Below are positions 1 through 8,379 of a DNA stretch of 64,000 bases, in pieces (positions within the stretch are counted from its first letter, which is position 1; the number at the start of each line of letters is the position of its first letter). Origin of the DNA: Prevotellaceae bacterium HUN156. GTDB taxonomy: Bacteria; Bacteroidota; Bacteroidia; Bacteroidales; Bacteroidaceae. The translations under genes and the position numbers were made by a program. Where the stretch lies: contig FPIT01000005.1 of assembly GCA_900119285.1 (NCBI GenBank), positions 1 to 64,000 of the forward strand, written 5' to 3'. The notes below the pieces were generated by a model. That model was not told the DNA's origin and did no database searches. It saw only the letters and a list, made by a program, of their open reading frames with translations.

Positions 1-109
1 TACTTCGCTTCTTGTACTACTTTCGTATCTGTTTTATGTAATCTTTTCAAAGAACTCTTTCCTATTTTGCTTCGCCAAACGTTTTTGAGCGAAAGCGGAT
101 GCAAAGGTA
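1..109 (-). promoter_or_regulatory. Leftward promoter and probable rRNA operon leader (edge)
   Basis: Read on the minus strand, a Bacteroidetes -7 box TACCTTTG lies at 109-102. It is followed by a transcribed-leader-like stretch containing GTTCTTTGAAAAGATTACAT (about 57-38) and ending AGTACAAGAAGCGAAGTA at position 1. From memory, leaders of this style precede Bacteroidales 16S rRNA genes. The rRNA itself is outside the window, so this is inference. The 160 bases to the right (110-271) are AT-rich and show no gene. Confidence 0.4.
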
Positions 110-271
110 CGGCTTTTTTCCGAAACACCAAAACTTTTCCAAGACTTTTTTTCTAAAAATATAAAAGTTTTCGCGTTTATTGACAACACGAAAACCTTCT
201 TACCTTATTATATATAGAAGTGCTGCTTCTTGGACGAAATAAAAACCAGAAAACAGCACCACTATTATGTT

Positions 272-2593
272 CTACTCAAAAATCTCTTCGATGGACTCTC
301 CACTTTCGTCATCACCACCAGAACTTTCCGACGGACATGGATTAAATTCCTTAGGAATATCAAAAGTGTCGGCCTCACTATACCCGAGTCGTTTGTCTTT
401 ATAAACCGACTGCATATAATAGGCGAATATCGGCAATGCCATAGTGGCACCCTGTCCCATAGCCATGGAATCGAAATGAATATCACGGTCGTCACCGCCT
501 ACCCACATTCCGCTAACGAGCTTCGGTGTCACGCCCATAAACCAGGCATCACTATTATTATCGGTAGTACCTGTCTTACCACCTATCTCACCTTTAAGTC
601 CATAACGGAAACGCAAGCGTCCACCCGTACCACCATCAACAACGGCACGAAGCATATACAGCATCTTGTGTGCACTCTCCGCACTAATCACCTCATTCAT
701 TCGTGGCTGGAACTGAGCCAAGACATTTCCTTCATTATCTTCTATCTTTGTAACAAACATGTGAGCAGCACGGATGCCATGGTTCACAAAAGCAGTATAG
801 GCACTGACCATCTCGCCAACAGTTATTTCACATGGTCCAAGACACAGTGACATTGACGGATGAATATTCGGATTACGAATACCATACTCATGGAGAAGAG
901 TAACAAAAGCCTGCGGATTAAGTTTACTCATCAGATAGGCAGATATCCAGTTATTGGACTGTTGCAATCCCCATTTTAGCGTTACCATATCGCCATAACG
1001 CGCCTTACTACTATTACGTGGCGTCCACGGCTGGCCAGCCACCATATATGTCTGTTGCACATTCGGAGCTTCATCGCAAGGAGAGAAACCATTCTCCATC
1101 GCCAAGGAATAAAGGAAAGGCTTAATAGTAGAACCCACCTGTCGGCGACCTTCCATTGCCATGTCGTATGCAAAGTGAGAGAAGTCCATACCACCCACAT
1201 AAGCCTTGACATGACCATTTTGCGGACACATACTCATAAAGCCTGTTCGCAGGAACGTCTTATAATAACGAATAGAATCCAATGGCGTCATCACAGTATC
1301 AATCTCGCCATGATAGGAGAATACTGTCATCTCCGTCTTAGTACGGAAAGCCTTCATAATCTCATCTTCGGAAGCTCCAGATGCCTTCATAGCACGATAG
1401 CGATCACACTGATGAACAGAGCGCATCATAATGCTATTCACCTTTTCTTCCGTCAGGCTTCCAGAGAACGGAGCCATTCTGCGACCAGCTTTCTCTTTAT
1501 TGAAAGCGGGCTGCAAGTATTTAGCGACATGGTCATAGACTGCCTTCTCTGCATATTCTTGCATACGAGAGTCTATCGTAGTATATACTTTCAGACCATC
1601 TGTATAGACATTATAAGGTTCACCATCCTTTTTCCTATTTTTATTACACCATCCATAGAGCGGATCATTCTCCCAGTTAAGGGAGTCAATGTGGTATTTC
1701 ACCATGTTCCACTCAAAATAATCTTTCCTGTCTGGCTCCTTTGCCATCATATAGCGGCGCAGGAAATCACGGAAATATTGAGCGATACCATCTTTATGAT
1801 CAGCCACATGGAATTGAAGTCCTAAGGGCTCTGCTGACAGCTTAGCATACTCATCCTCGGTAAGATAATCCGCCTTTACCATCTGAGACAGCACCACATT
1901 ACGACGCTCCAAGCAACGATCCGGATGACGTACAGGATTGAAGAATGACGGATTCTTACAGAGTCCTACGAGTACAGCGGCTTCTGTTACCGTAAGATCC
2001 CTGGGCTCTTTGTTAAAATAGGTATTAGCAGCAGTCTTGATGCCCACTGCATTATGGAGGAAGTCAAAGTAGTTAAGATACATCGTGATGATCTCATCCT
2101 TTGTATAGTTTCGCTCCAACTTAACAGCTATCACCCACTCTATCGGTTTCTGCAGCAAGCGTTCCATCACACTATGTGCCGTTTCCGAATAAAGCTGTTT
2201 TGCCAACTGTTGCGTAATCGTAGATCCACCACCAGCGCTCTTTTGTCCAAAGATACCACGCTTCACGATGGCACGACCTAATGCGATAAAGTCGATACCC
2301 GAATGTTCGTAGAAGCGCACATCCTCAGTAGCCACCAGAGCCTTAACCAGCGATGGCGACAGCTGATTATAACCAACCATAATACGGTTCTCGCGGTTAT
2401 AGTTCCATGTGCCCAAAATCTTCCCATCAGCCGAGTACACCTGTGTAGCATAACGGTTGATAGGATTCTGCAGTTCCTCGATAGGAGGCAAATAACCAAC
2501 CCACCCTTTTTCAATGGCAGTAAAACCAAGTGCCGCAGCCAGCACCGTGAGAATCAAAAGAGTCCATAAGACCCGTATTATTATTTTTTTCAT
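272..2593 (-). CDS. Class A penicillin-binding protein (PBP1A-like)
   Basis: Bifunctional peptidoglycan glycosyltransferase/transpeptidase of 773 residues, anchored in the inner membrane by one N-terminal helix (about residues 4-25). The glycosyltransferase (GT51) domain shows EDVRFYEHSGID at about 90 and GGGSTITQQLAKQLYSE at about 121. The transpeptidase shows the active-site serine in GSTIKPF (S488), an SNN motif, and KTGTTDN at about 673. The start at 2593 was chosen because a -7 box (2626-2619) lies just upstream. The longer reading frame back to 2809 would overlap pyrB and its promoter. The C-terminus is acidic and Ser/Gly/Glu-rich. Length and motif order are normal for the family. It is transcribed divergently from pyrB. 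Confidence 0.95.
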   Translation of the reverse strand: MKKIIIRVLWTLLILTVLAAALGFTAIEKGWVGYLPPIEELQNPINRYATQVYSADGKILGTWNYNRENRIMVGYNQLSPSLVKALVATEDVRFYEHSGIDFIALGRAIVKRGIFGQKSAGGGSTITQQLAKQLYSETAHSVMERLLQKPIEWVIAVKLERNYTKDEIITMYLNYFDFLHNAVGIKTAANTYFNKEPRDLTVTEAAVLVGLCKNPSFFNPVRHPDRCLERRNVVLSQMVKADYLTEDEYAKLSAEPLGLQFHVADHKDGIAQYFRDFLRRYMMAKEPDRKDYFEWNMVKYHIDSLNWENDPLYGWCNKNRKKDGEPYNVYTDGLKVYTTIDSRMQEYAEKAVYDHVAKYLQPAFNKEKAGRRMAPFSGSLTEEKVNSIMMRSVHQCDRYRAMKASGASEDEIMKAFRTKTEMTVFSYHGEIDTVMTPLDSIRYYKTFLRTGFMSMCPQNGHVKAYVGGMDFSHFAYDMAMEGRRQVGSTIKPFLYSLAMENGFSPCDEAPNVQQTYMVAGQPWTPRNSSKARYGDMVTLKWGLQQSNNWISAYLMSKLNPQAFVTLLHEYGIRNPNIHPSMSLCLGPCEITVGEMVSAYTAFVNHGIRAAHMFVTKIEDNEGNVLAQFQPRMNEVISAESAHKMLYMLRAVVDGGTGGRLRFRYGLKGEIGGKTGTTDNNSDAWFMGVTPKLVSGMWVGGDDRDIHFDSMAMGQGATMALPIFAYYMQSVYKDKRLGYSEADTFDIPKEFNPCPSESSGGDDESGESIEEIFE

Positions 2594-2618
2594 TGCAATA
2601 ATTCCACTTAGTTGCGTG

Positions 2619-2626
2619 CAAAGGTA
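2619..2626 (-). promoter_or_regulatory. -7 box for the PBP gene
   Basis: TACCTTTG on the minus strand, 25 bases upstream of the start codon at 2593. It rules out the upstream in-frame start at 2809. Confidence 0.65.
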
Positions 2627-2689
2627 CGATTTACTCAGCAAATTTACAAATTTCTTTGGAATAATCGCACGTAAATCAGAAATAATGTG

Positions 2690-2697
2690 TAATTTTG
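2690..2697 (+). promoter_or_regulatory. -7 box for pyrBI
   Basis: TAATTTTG, 22 bases before the pyrB start codon. It matches the Bacteroidetes TAnnTTTG consensus. Confidence 0.6.
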
Positions 2698-2719
2698 TAG
2701 CATCAAAACCCAAACAAGG

Positions 2720-3667
2720 ATGGAAAAGCATGATTTTGTAACGATTGCCGACCTCACTCGTGAGAAAATTCTCTACATGATTGAGATGGCACAAGAGTTT
2801 GAGCGGCATCCTAACCGCGAATTACTTAAAGGCAAGGTGGTAGCCACCTTATTTTTTGAACCATCAACCCGCACTCGTCTCAGTTTCGAGACAGCAGCCA
2901 ATCGCTTAGGTGCTCGAGTCATCGGCTTTGCAGACCCCAAGATTACGAGCGGAACGAAAGGAGAAACGCTAAAAGACACCATTTCCATGGTAGCCAATTA
3001 TGCTGACGTTATTGTAATGCGACATTTCATTGAAGGTGCAGCGCAATACGCCTCCGAAGTGACCAACATTCCAATTGTCAATGCAGGCGACGGAGCACAC
3101 CAGCACCCCTCACAATGCATGCTCGACCTCTATTCAATTTACAAGACACAAGGCACACTCGACAACCTTAATATATATTTAGTTGGAGACCTGAAATACG
3201 GTCGCACCGTTCACTCACTGATTATGGCCATGCGCCATTTCAACCCCACCTTCCATTTTGTAGCACCTAAAGAGCTCGCCATGCCTAACGAGTACAAGAT
3301 ATACTGCAAGGAGCATGGCATCCAGTTCCAAGAACATACTGCCTTCAACGAGAAGATTATTGCCGACGCTGACATATTATATATGACACGTGTGCAAAAG
3401 GAACGCTTCAGCGACCTGATGGAATATGAGCGCGTAAAGAACGTCTATGTTCTCAACAACGACATGCTGCGCTACGCCAAGCCCAACATGAAGATTCTTC
3501 ACCCACTGCCTCGCGTCAACGAGATAGCCTACGATGTGGACGAGAATCCTCATGCCTACTACATCCAGCAGGCAGGCAACGGCCTCTTTGCTCGCGAAGC
3601 CATCTTCTGCGATGTATTAGGAATCTCACTCGATGAGGTCAAGAAAGATAAGACTATCATTAAGTAA
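2720..3667 (+). CDS. pyrB: Aspartate carbamoyltransferase, catalytic chain
   Basis: Joins carbamoyl phosphate and L-aspartate to N-carbamoyl-aspartate, the committed step of pyrimidine synthesis in the cytoplasm. The 315 residues match the usual ~306-315. The carbamoyl-phosphate loop STRTRLSFE begins at S49. [12 protein letters not shown] and the aspartate-side HPLPRVNEI are also present. It is followed 18 bases later by pyrI, the regulatory chain, so the two form the classical PyrBI operon and presumably the allosteric dodecamer. Confidence 0.97.
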   Translation: MEKHDFVTIADLTREKILYMIEMAQEFERHPNRELLKGKVVATLFFEPSTRTRLSFETAANRLGARVIGFADPKITSGTKGETLKDTISMVANYADVIVMRHFIEGAAQYASEVTNIPIVNAGDGAHQHPSQCMLDLYSIYKTQGTLDNLNIYLVGDLKYGRTVHSLIMAMRHFNPTFHFVAPKELAMPNEYKIYCKEHGIQFQEHTAFNEKIIADADILYMTRVQKERFSDLMEYERVKNVYVLNNDMLRYAKPNMKILHPLPRVNEIAYDVDENPHAYYIQQAGNGLFAREAIFCDVLGISLDEVKKDKTIIK

Positions 3668-3685
3668 TTAAAAGGAATTACCCAA

Positions 3686-4141
3686 ATGAAGACAACAAGC
3701 AAGAAAGAACGTCTGGTGGCCGCCATTCAGAACGGCACCGTTATTGACCACATACCAGCCGACAAGACCTATCAGGTGGCAAGTCTCTTAGGCCTTTTCG
3801 ACCTCTCTACCCCAGTAACCCTCGGTTTCAACTACCCTTCTAAGAAGGTAGGCAACAAGGGTATCATCAAGGTTTCCGACAAGTTCTTCAGCGACAATGA
3901 GATTTCTCGCCTGTCGGTGGTAGCTCCCAAGGTGATTCTCAGCATCATCCGCGACTATGAGGTTGTAGAAAAGAAGACCGTAGAGACACCTAATGAGATT
4001 ATTGGCATCGTGAAGTGTAACAACCCCAAATGTATCACCAACAACGAGCCGATGCAAACCCATTTCCACGTAGAAGGCGACATGCTCACCTGCCACTACT
4101 GCGAGAAGGAACAGGATATAAATAAGGTAGAATTAGTATAG
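3686..4141 (+). CDS. pyrI: Aspartate carbamoyltransferase, regulatory chain
   Basis: Regulatory subunit of 151 residues that binds nucleotide effectors and bridges PyrB trimers. The N-terminal allosteric domain carries the [18 protein letters not shown] motif, where K and nearby residues bind nucleotide in the family. The C-terminal zinc domain shows four cysteines in CNNPKC (about 109-114) and CHYC (near 137-140), the structural Zn site that contacts PyrB. It is co-transcribed with pyrB and shows no sign of truncation. Confidence 0.96.
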   Translation: MKTTSKKERLVAAIQNGTVIDHIPADKTYQVASLLGLFDLSTPVTLGFNYPSKKVGNKGIIKVSDKFFSDNEISRLSVVAPKVILSIIRDYEVVEKKTVETPNEIIGIVKCNNPKCITNNEPMQTHFHVEGDMLTCHYCEKEQDINKVELV

Positions 4142-4148
4142 CAATAGA

Positions 4149-4229
4149 ATGTAGGCTGAATTCGATGCGTTTGCAGCCTAAATTCAAGGAGTTTGCAGGC
4201 TGAATTCTCATCGAATTTAGCCTGCAAAC
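4149..4229. repeat. Interspersed palindromic repeat, 'GTTTGCAGGCTGAATTC' family
   Basis: Between pyrI and glyA. Arm GTTTGCAGGCTGAATTC (4191-4207) and arm GAATTTAGCCTGCAAAC (4213-4229) form a 17-bp stem with one G-U pair and loop TCATC. A partial extra copy precedes it (GTAGGCTGAATTCGATG, GTTTGCAGCCTAAATTCAAG). A divergent relative sits at 31652-31762, sharing TTCTCATCGAATTTAG. It could also terminate pyrBI, but no T-run follows. Confidence 0.6.
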
Positions 4230-4296
4230 GAAATATAAAAAATATGGGTTCGAAAAACATTTTCGAAAAACATGGGAATAATTGATTTTTTATTCG

Positions 4297-4304
4297 TATC
4301 TTTG
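4297..4304 (+). promoter_or_regulatory. -7 box for glyA
   Basis: TATCTTTG, 40 bases upstream of the glyA start codon, in an AT-rich stretch. Confidence 0.65.
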
Positions 4305-4344
4305 CAATCCCTTTTAACCCACAATTAAACAGTTAGACAAAACA

Positions 4345-5625
4345 ATGGAAAGAGACAATCAGATTTTTGAGTTGATTGAGCAGGAGCACCAGCGTCAGCT
4401 GAAGGGCATCGAGCTCATCGCCAGTGAGAACTTCGTTAGTGAGCAAGTAATGGAAGCTATGGGTTCCTACCTGACCAACAAGTACGCAGAAGGCTATCCT
4501 GGTCACCGTTATTATGGCGGCTGCCAAGTGGTTGACAAGGTAGAGCAGTTGGCTATCGACCGCGTTTGCCAGTTGTTTGGTGCCGAGTATGCTAACGTAC
4601 AGCCTCACTCTGGAGCTCAAGCTAATGCAGCCGTGCTGCTGGCAGTACTGAAACCAGGCGACACCTTCATGGGTATGAACCTCGATCATGGTGGTCACCT
4701 GTCACACGGTTCTTTGGTAAACACATCTGGTATTCTCTATAAGCCCGTTGGCTACAACCTGAATAAGGAGACTGGTCGTGTAGACTATGACGAGATGGAG
4801 CGCCTGGCTTTGGAGCACAAGCCCAAGCTGATTATCGGTGGTGGCTCTGCTTATAGCCGCGAGTGGGATTACAAGCGCATGCGTGAGATTGCCGACAAGG
4901 TAGGCGCTCTGCTGATGATTGACATGGCCCACCCCGCTGGTCTTATCGCTGCAGGACTGTTAGACAACCCCGTAAAATACGCTCACATCGTAACCTCTAC
5001 CACCCACAAGACTCTGCGTGGTCCTCGTGGCGGAATCATCCTGATGGGTAAGGACTTCGAGAATCCTTGGGGATTGAAGACTCCTAAGGGCCAGGTTAAG
5101 ATGATGTCACAGCTGCTCAACTCTGCTGTATTCCCTGGTCAGCAGGGCGGTCCTCTGGAGCATGTTATCGCTGCTAAGGCAGTAGCCTTCGGCGAAGCAC
5201 TGAAGCCAGAGTTCAAAGAGTGGGCTAAGCAGGTACAGAAGAACGCAAAGGTACTGGCCGACGAACTGGTAAAGCGCGGATTCACCATCGTGAGCGGTGG
5301 CACCGACAACCACTCTATGCTGGTAGACCTGCGCTCTAAGTATCCCGAGCTGACTGGTAAGGTAGCTGAGAACGCTTTGGTTGCTGCTGATATCACTGTT
5401 AACAAGAACATGGTACCATTCGACAGCCGTTCAGCCTTCCAGACCTCTGGTATCCGCCTCGGTACTCCCGCCATCACTACTCGTGGTGCCAAGGAAGACC
5501 TGATGGTTCAGATTGCCGCATGGATTGAGGAAGTACTCAACGATCCCGAGAACGAGCAAGTAATCGCTAAGGTACGCGGTGAGGTGAACGAAACTATGAA
5601 GAATTACAAGCTTTTCGCCTATTAA
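4345..5625 (+). CDS. glyA: Serine hydroxymethyltransferase
   Basis: PLP enzyme interconverting serine + tetrahydrofolate and glycine + 5,10-methylene-tetrahydrofolate, the main source of one-carbon units. It is 426 residues, close to the typical 415-430. Visible motifs are ASENFVS near the N-terminus, [19 protein letters not shown], and the PLP lysine in [13 protein letters not shown] (K222). Codon use is strongly biased toward common codons, consistent with high expression. It has its own promoter (4297-4304) and a clear terminator (5689-5729). Confidence 0.97.
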   Translation: MERDNQIFELIEQEHQRQLKGIELIASENFVSEQVMEAMGSYLTNKYAEGYPGHRYYGGCQVVDKVEQLAIDRVCQLFGAEYANVQPHSGAQANAAVLLAVLKPGDTFMGMNLDHGGHLSHGSLVNTSGILYKPVGYNLNKETGRVDYDEMERLALEHKPKLIIGGGSAYSREWDYKRMREIADKVGALLMIDMAHPAGLIAAGLLDNPVKYAHIVTSTTHKTLRGPRGGIILMGKDFENPWGLKTPKGQVKMMSQLLNSAVFPGQQGGPLEHVIAAKAVAFGEALKPEFKEWAKQVQKNAKVLADELVKRGFTIVSGGTDNHSMLVDLRSKYPELTGKVAENALVAADITVNKNMVPFDSRSAFQTSGIRLGTPAITTRGAKEDLMVQIAAWIEEVLNDPENEQVIAKVRGEVNETMKNYKLFAY

Positions 5626-5688
5626 TTAGAGGAATTCTTGTAGAAAATACATTTGTTGCAATAGCAGAAAAATGTTGCAGCGAACACG

Positions 5689-5729
5689 AAATAATTGAGG
5701 ACCAAGCATTGCGTTCTCAATTATTTTTT
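5689..5729 (+). terminator. glyA terminator
   Basis: AAATAATTGAG (5689-5699) pairs with CTCAATTATTT (5716-5726), and a T-run ends at 5729. It abuts the next promoter directly. Confidence 0.75.
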
Positions 5730-5730
5730 G

Positions 5731-5738
5731 TATCTTTG
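5731..5738 (+). promoter_or_regulatory. -7 box for the ribE transcript
   Basis: TATCTTTG immediately after the glyA terminator. It implies a leader of about 230 bases before the ribE start at 5977. Confidence 0.6.
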
Positions 5739-5744
5739 CACTCA

Positions 5745-5905
5745 GATTAGGGAGCTGTGCCGGTTCGATCGGGATACTCATCAAATTACATTGAAAACCG
5801 AGCCCACTTCTCTTGCCAATGGCGGGCCACAATCCTGCGAAAGCAGTAAGCCGAGAGGCCGGTGGATTACAAAGACGGAGAGTACTCAAATCTTTTAACA
5901 AAGGA
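5745..5905 (+). promoter_or_regulatory. Structured 5' leader of ribE, unknown class
   Basis: This 351-base gap (5626-5976) carries a GC-rich island in an AT-rich surround. Seen directly: hairpin CTGC-GAAA-GCAG (5835-5846), hairpin GCC-GAGA-GGC (5850-5859), both with GNRA loops, and possible stems CGGTT/AACCG and GCCC/GGGC around 5761-5826. It does not show the FMN riboswitch core I would expect, nor a clear cobalamin core, although AGCCGAGAGGCCGG faintly resembles a B12 box. A ligand-sensing leader for riboflavin synthesis is an inference. Confidence 0.4.
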
Positions 5906-5976
5906 GTTTTCATCACATCACCGCGCGGCACCCTTTTCTTTCTAACCAAAAGATAACAGAAAAGAAATATACAGTT

Positions 5977-6576
5977 ATGTTTTCCGGAATAGTAGAGGAG
6001 TTTGCTACTGTTGTAGCCATCCAAAAGGATAGAGACAATATCGATTTCACTTTGCGTTGTTCATTTGTCAACGAGCTGAGCATTGACCAGAGCGTTGCTC
6101 ACAATGGTGTATGCCTCACGGTGGTAACCATTGAGAACGGCACCTATACGGTTACTGCCATGCGTGAAACGCTTGAGCGCACCAATCTCGGGCAGTTGAA
6201 AGTTGGCGACAAAGTAAACGTAGAGCGTTCTATGATAATGAATGGCCGTCTGGATGGTCACATTGTGCAAGGCCATGTTGACGAGACTGCGCGTTGTATC
6301 GCCATGGATGATGCCAATGGTTCTACCTATTTCACCTTTGAATACAAAGAAGATTTGGAGATGGCGCGCAACGGCTACTTCACTGTCGACAAAGGCAGCG
6401 TCACCGTCAATGGTGTTTCACTGACCGTCTGCACCCCTACTCGCAACACCTTCCAAGTAGCCATCATCCCCTACACCATGGAGCATACTAATTTCCAAGA
6501 CATCAGAATCGGCACTATAGTAAACATCGAATTCGATATTCTTGGTAAATACATAGCCCGACTGCAGCAGCTATAA
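5977..6576 (+). CDS. ribE: Riboflavin synthase, alpha chain
   Basis: Dismutates two 6,7-dimethyl-8-ribityllumazine molecules to riboflavin in the last step of the pathway. The 199 residues contain the two internal lumazine-binding repeats: MFSGIVEE opening with VAHNGVCLTVV, then MNGRLDGHIVQGHVDETA opening the second barrel with VTVNGVSLTVC. GHVD and the C-terminal amphipathic helix (LGKYIARL) are family features. It is monocistronic with a strong terminator at 6602-6668. The long structured leader suggests regulation at the RNA level. Confidence 0.95.
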   Translation: MFSGIVEEFATVVAIQKDRDNIDFTLRCSFVNELSIDQSVAHNGVCLTVVTIENGTYTVTAMRETLERTNLGQLKVGDKVNVERSMIMNGRLDGHIVQGHVDETARCIAMDDANGSTYFTFEYKEDLEMARNGYFTVDKGSVTVNGVSLTVCTPTRNTFQVAIIPYTMEHTNFQDIRIGTIVNIEFDILGKYIARLQQL

Positions 6577-6601
6577 ATACTCTTCAGAGAGTTTTATATA
6601 G

Positions 6602-6668
6602 AAAAATAAAGTTCACATTCACGCGTAAATCACTGAATCATTGCGCAGTAAGTGTGAACTTTATTTTT
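6602..6668 (+). terminator. ribE terminator
   Basis: A perfect 16-bp inverted repeat: AAAAATAAAGTTCACA (6602-6617) and TGTGAACTTTATTTTT (6653-6668). The right arm ends in the T-run. Confidence 0.85.
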
Positions 6669-6749
6669 ATACAAAGATGTAGAAAAGAAGACAATAGTAA
6701 CTGAATTAAGAGTCGTCAACTAAATTCCCAGAATTTTTCCGAATATTTG

Positions 6750-6845
6750 GGACAAAGTGTCCGGAGGCTCCGGACACTTTGTCCGCTACGTCCGGACACA
6801 ATGTCTGCAGCCTTCGGACAAAATGTGCCAAGACTGCGGACAGAA
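6750..6845. repeat. TCCGGACA palindrome cluster
   Basis: In the 447-base gap 6577-7023. A perfect 17-bp inverted repeat with a one-base centre spans 6750-6784: GGACAAAGTGTCCGGAG, then CTCCGGACACTTTGTCC. Degenerate copies follow in a row: GTCCGGACACAATGTCTGC (from 6790), TTCGGACAAAATGTGCC (from 6813) and GCGGACAGAAG. A reading frame across it on the minus strand is only translated repeat. The rest of the gap is AT-rich, with CCCATT twice (6920, 6951) before the next promoter. Confidence 0.6.
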
Positions 6846-6983
6846 GATTGAAAATCTGCGAAGCGCTTACTTTCTTGTGTTAATTTATCTATAAATAGAT
6901 AATTTTTCACAGGTTTTTACCCATTATTCTTACAAATTAGACGTTTTCTTCCCATTTTATTTTTTCATTTCGTCAATATTTCG

Positions 6984-6991
6984 TAACTTTG
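6984..6991 (+). promoter_or_regulatory. -7 box for the efflux operon
   Basis: TAACTTTG, 32 bases before the outer membrane factor start codon. Confidence 0.6.
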
Positions 6992-7023
6992 TGTCCTAAA
7001 ATGAACTATTATATCTACAACAG

Positions 7024-8325
7024 ATGAAGACTGGAATGACTATTTTGGCGATGATGATTAGTCTTAATATGTGTGCCCAACAGCGATGGACACTTAAGGA
7101 TTGTATCGATTACGCCATGCAAAACAACATCACACTAAAACAAGCCCAGTTGACCAAACAGTCAGCAACAGAAGACCGCCAGCAAGCTGCGGCAAGTTTA
7201 CTGCCTTCACTTACAGCCACCACCAATCAGTCACTTGGCTATTCACCATGGATGGAAGGCGTGAATGTAAAGAAGGGTTCTTATAGCGGCACTTATGGCA
7301 TCAATGCTCAGTGGACTGTATGGAATGGCAACAAGAATTACAATACGTTGAAACAAGACAAGCTGGCAGAGATGCAAGCTGAATATAATGCAGAGAAGAC
7401 TGCTAATAGCATCCAGGAGAAAATTGCTCAGTTGTATGTGCAGATTCTATATATGAGCGAAGCTATCAGCGTGAACAAGCAGAGTCTGGAAGCCAGCAAG
7501 AAGAACGAAGAGCGCGGACAGATGATGGTTGAGGTGGGCAAGATGTCGAAAGCAGACTTGGCTCAGCTAACGGCTCAACGCGCTACTGACGAATATAATC
7601 TGGTGAATGCAGAGAGTAATCTGGCAAACTATAAGCTGCAATTGAAACAGTTGTTGGAGATTACAGGCGACCAGGCTTTTGACATTGCCACGCCAGCAGC
7701 CAGCGACCAACAGGCTTTAGCTGCTATTCCTTCTTTGGCAAGTGTTTATGCTGCAGCACTACAGCAACGTCCTGAAATCAAGAACTCTGAGGTCGCAATA
7801 CAGTCAAGCGATTTGCAGATTAAGATGGCGAAAGCCGGTTATATGCCTACCGTCAACTTGACGGGCGGCGTTGGTACAAGCACATCTTCAAGAAGTTCTG
7901 ATGCTTGGGGCAGTCAGATGAAGACTAACTTCGATGCCACAGTAGGCGTTGGCGTAAGTGTTCCTCTTTTCGACAATCGCAAGAACAAGACTGCTGTCAA
8001 CAAAGCTAAGTTGCAACGCGAGCAGGCCCTACTCGACCAGCAGGACCAGCAGAAGCAGCTCTACTCTACTATTGAGGGCTACTGGCTTGACGCTCAGACC
8101 AACCAGCAGAAGTTCCGTACTGCTCAGGTGAATGTTGAGAGCGAACAGCAGTCATACGACCTTCTGAGCGAGCAGTTCCAATTGGGACTGAAGAACATCG
8201 TAGAATTGATGAATGGTAAGACTAATCTCTTGCAGGCGCAGCAGAACATGTTGCAGTCTAAGTATACTACCATTCTGAGCCTGCAGTTGCTTAAGTTCTA
8301 TCAAGGCGAGGCAATGAGTTTGTAA
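7024..8325 (+). CDS. TolC-family outer membrane efflux protein
   Basis: Outer membrane/periplasmic channel of a tripartite exporter. It has 433 residues: an N-terminal signal peptide (MKTGMTILAMMISLNMCA, cut near residue 18), then WTLKDCIDYAMQNN typical of OEP-domain repeats. Two long Gln/Ala-rich helical OEP domains follow (about 20-220 and 230-430), with VGVGVSVPLFDNRKNK marking the beta/helix junction in the second half. It is first in a run of six same-strand genes (adaptor, ATPase, permease, kinase, regulator), so it is the exit duct of that machine. The substrate cannot be read from sequence. Confidence 0.93.
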   Translation: MKTGMTILAMMISLNMCAQQRWTLKDCIDYAMQNNITLKQAQLTKQSATEDRQQAAASLLPSLTATTNQSLGYSPWMEGVNVKKGSYSGTYGINAQWTVWNGNKNYNTLKQDKLAEMQAEYNAEKTANSIQEKIAQLYVQILYMSEAISVNKQSLEASKKNEERGQMMVEVGKMSKADLAQLTAQRATDEYNLVNAESNLANYKLQLKQLLEITGDQAFDIATPAASDQQALAAIPSLASVYAAALQQRPEIKNSEVAIQSSDLQIKMAKAGYMPTVNLTGGVGTSTSSRSSDAWGSQMKTNFDATVGVGVSVPLFDNRKNKTAVNKAKLQREQALLDQQDQQKQLYSTIEGYWLDAQTNQQKFRTAQVNVESEQQSYDLLSEQFQLGLKNIVELMNGKTNLLQAQQNMLQSKYTTILSLQLLKFYQGEAMSL

Positions 8326-8379
8326 GAGAAGCTATAGGTTAGAAGCTAGAAAAACAAGAATAAAAAAAAGAACGAAGAT

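Noticed and set aside
2594..2809. 72-residue N-terminal extension of the PBP
   Set aside because: It overlaps the pyrB start and lies upstream of the gene's own -7 box, so it is not transcribed in that message.
5745..5905. Calling the ribE leader an FMN or cobalamin riboswitch
   Set aside because: The conserved cores of those families are not visible; only the context and a faint B12-box-like word suggest them. Kept as an unknown structured leader.
6716..6910. A 64-codon minus-strand reading frame in the ribE-efflux gap
   Set aside because: It is only the TCCGGACA repeat cluster in translation (repeated SVRSLGTFCPK-type words), with no promoter or homologous look.
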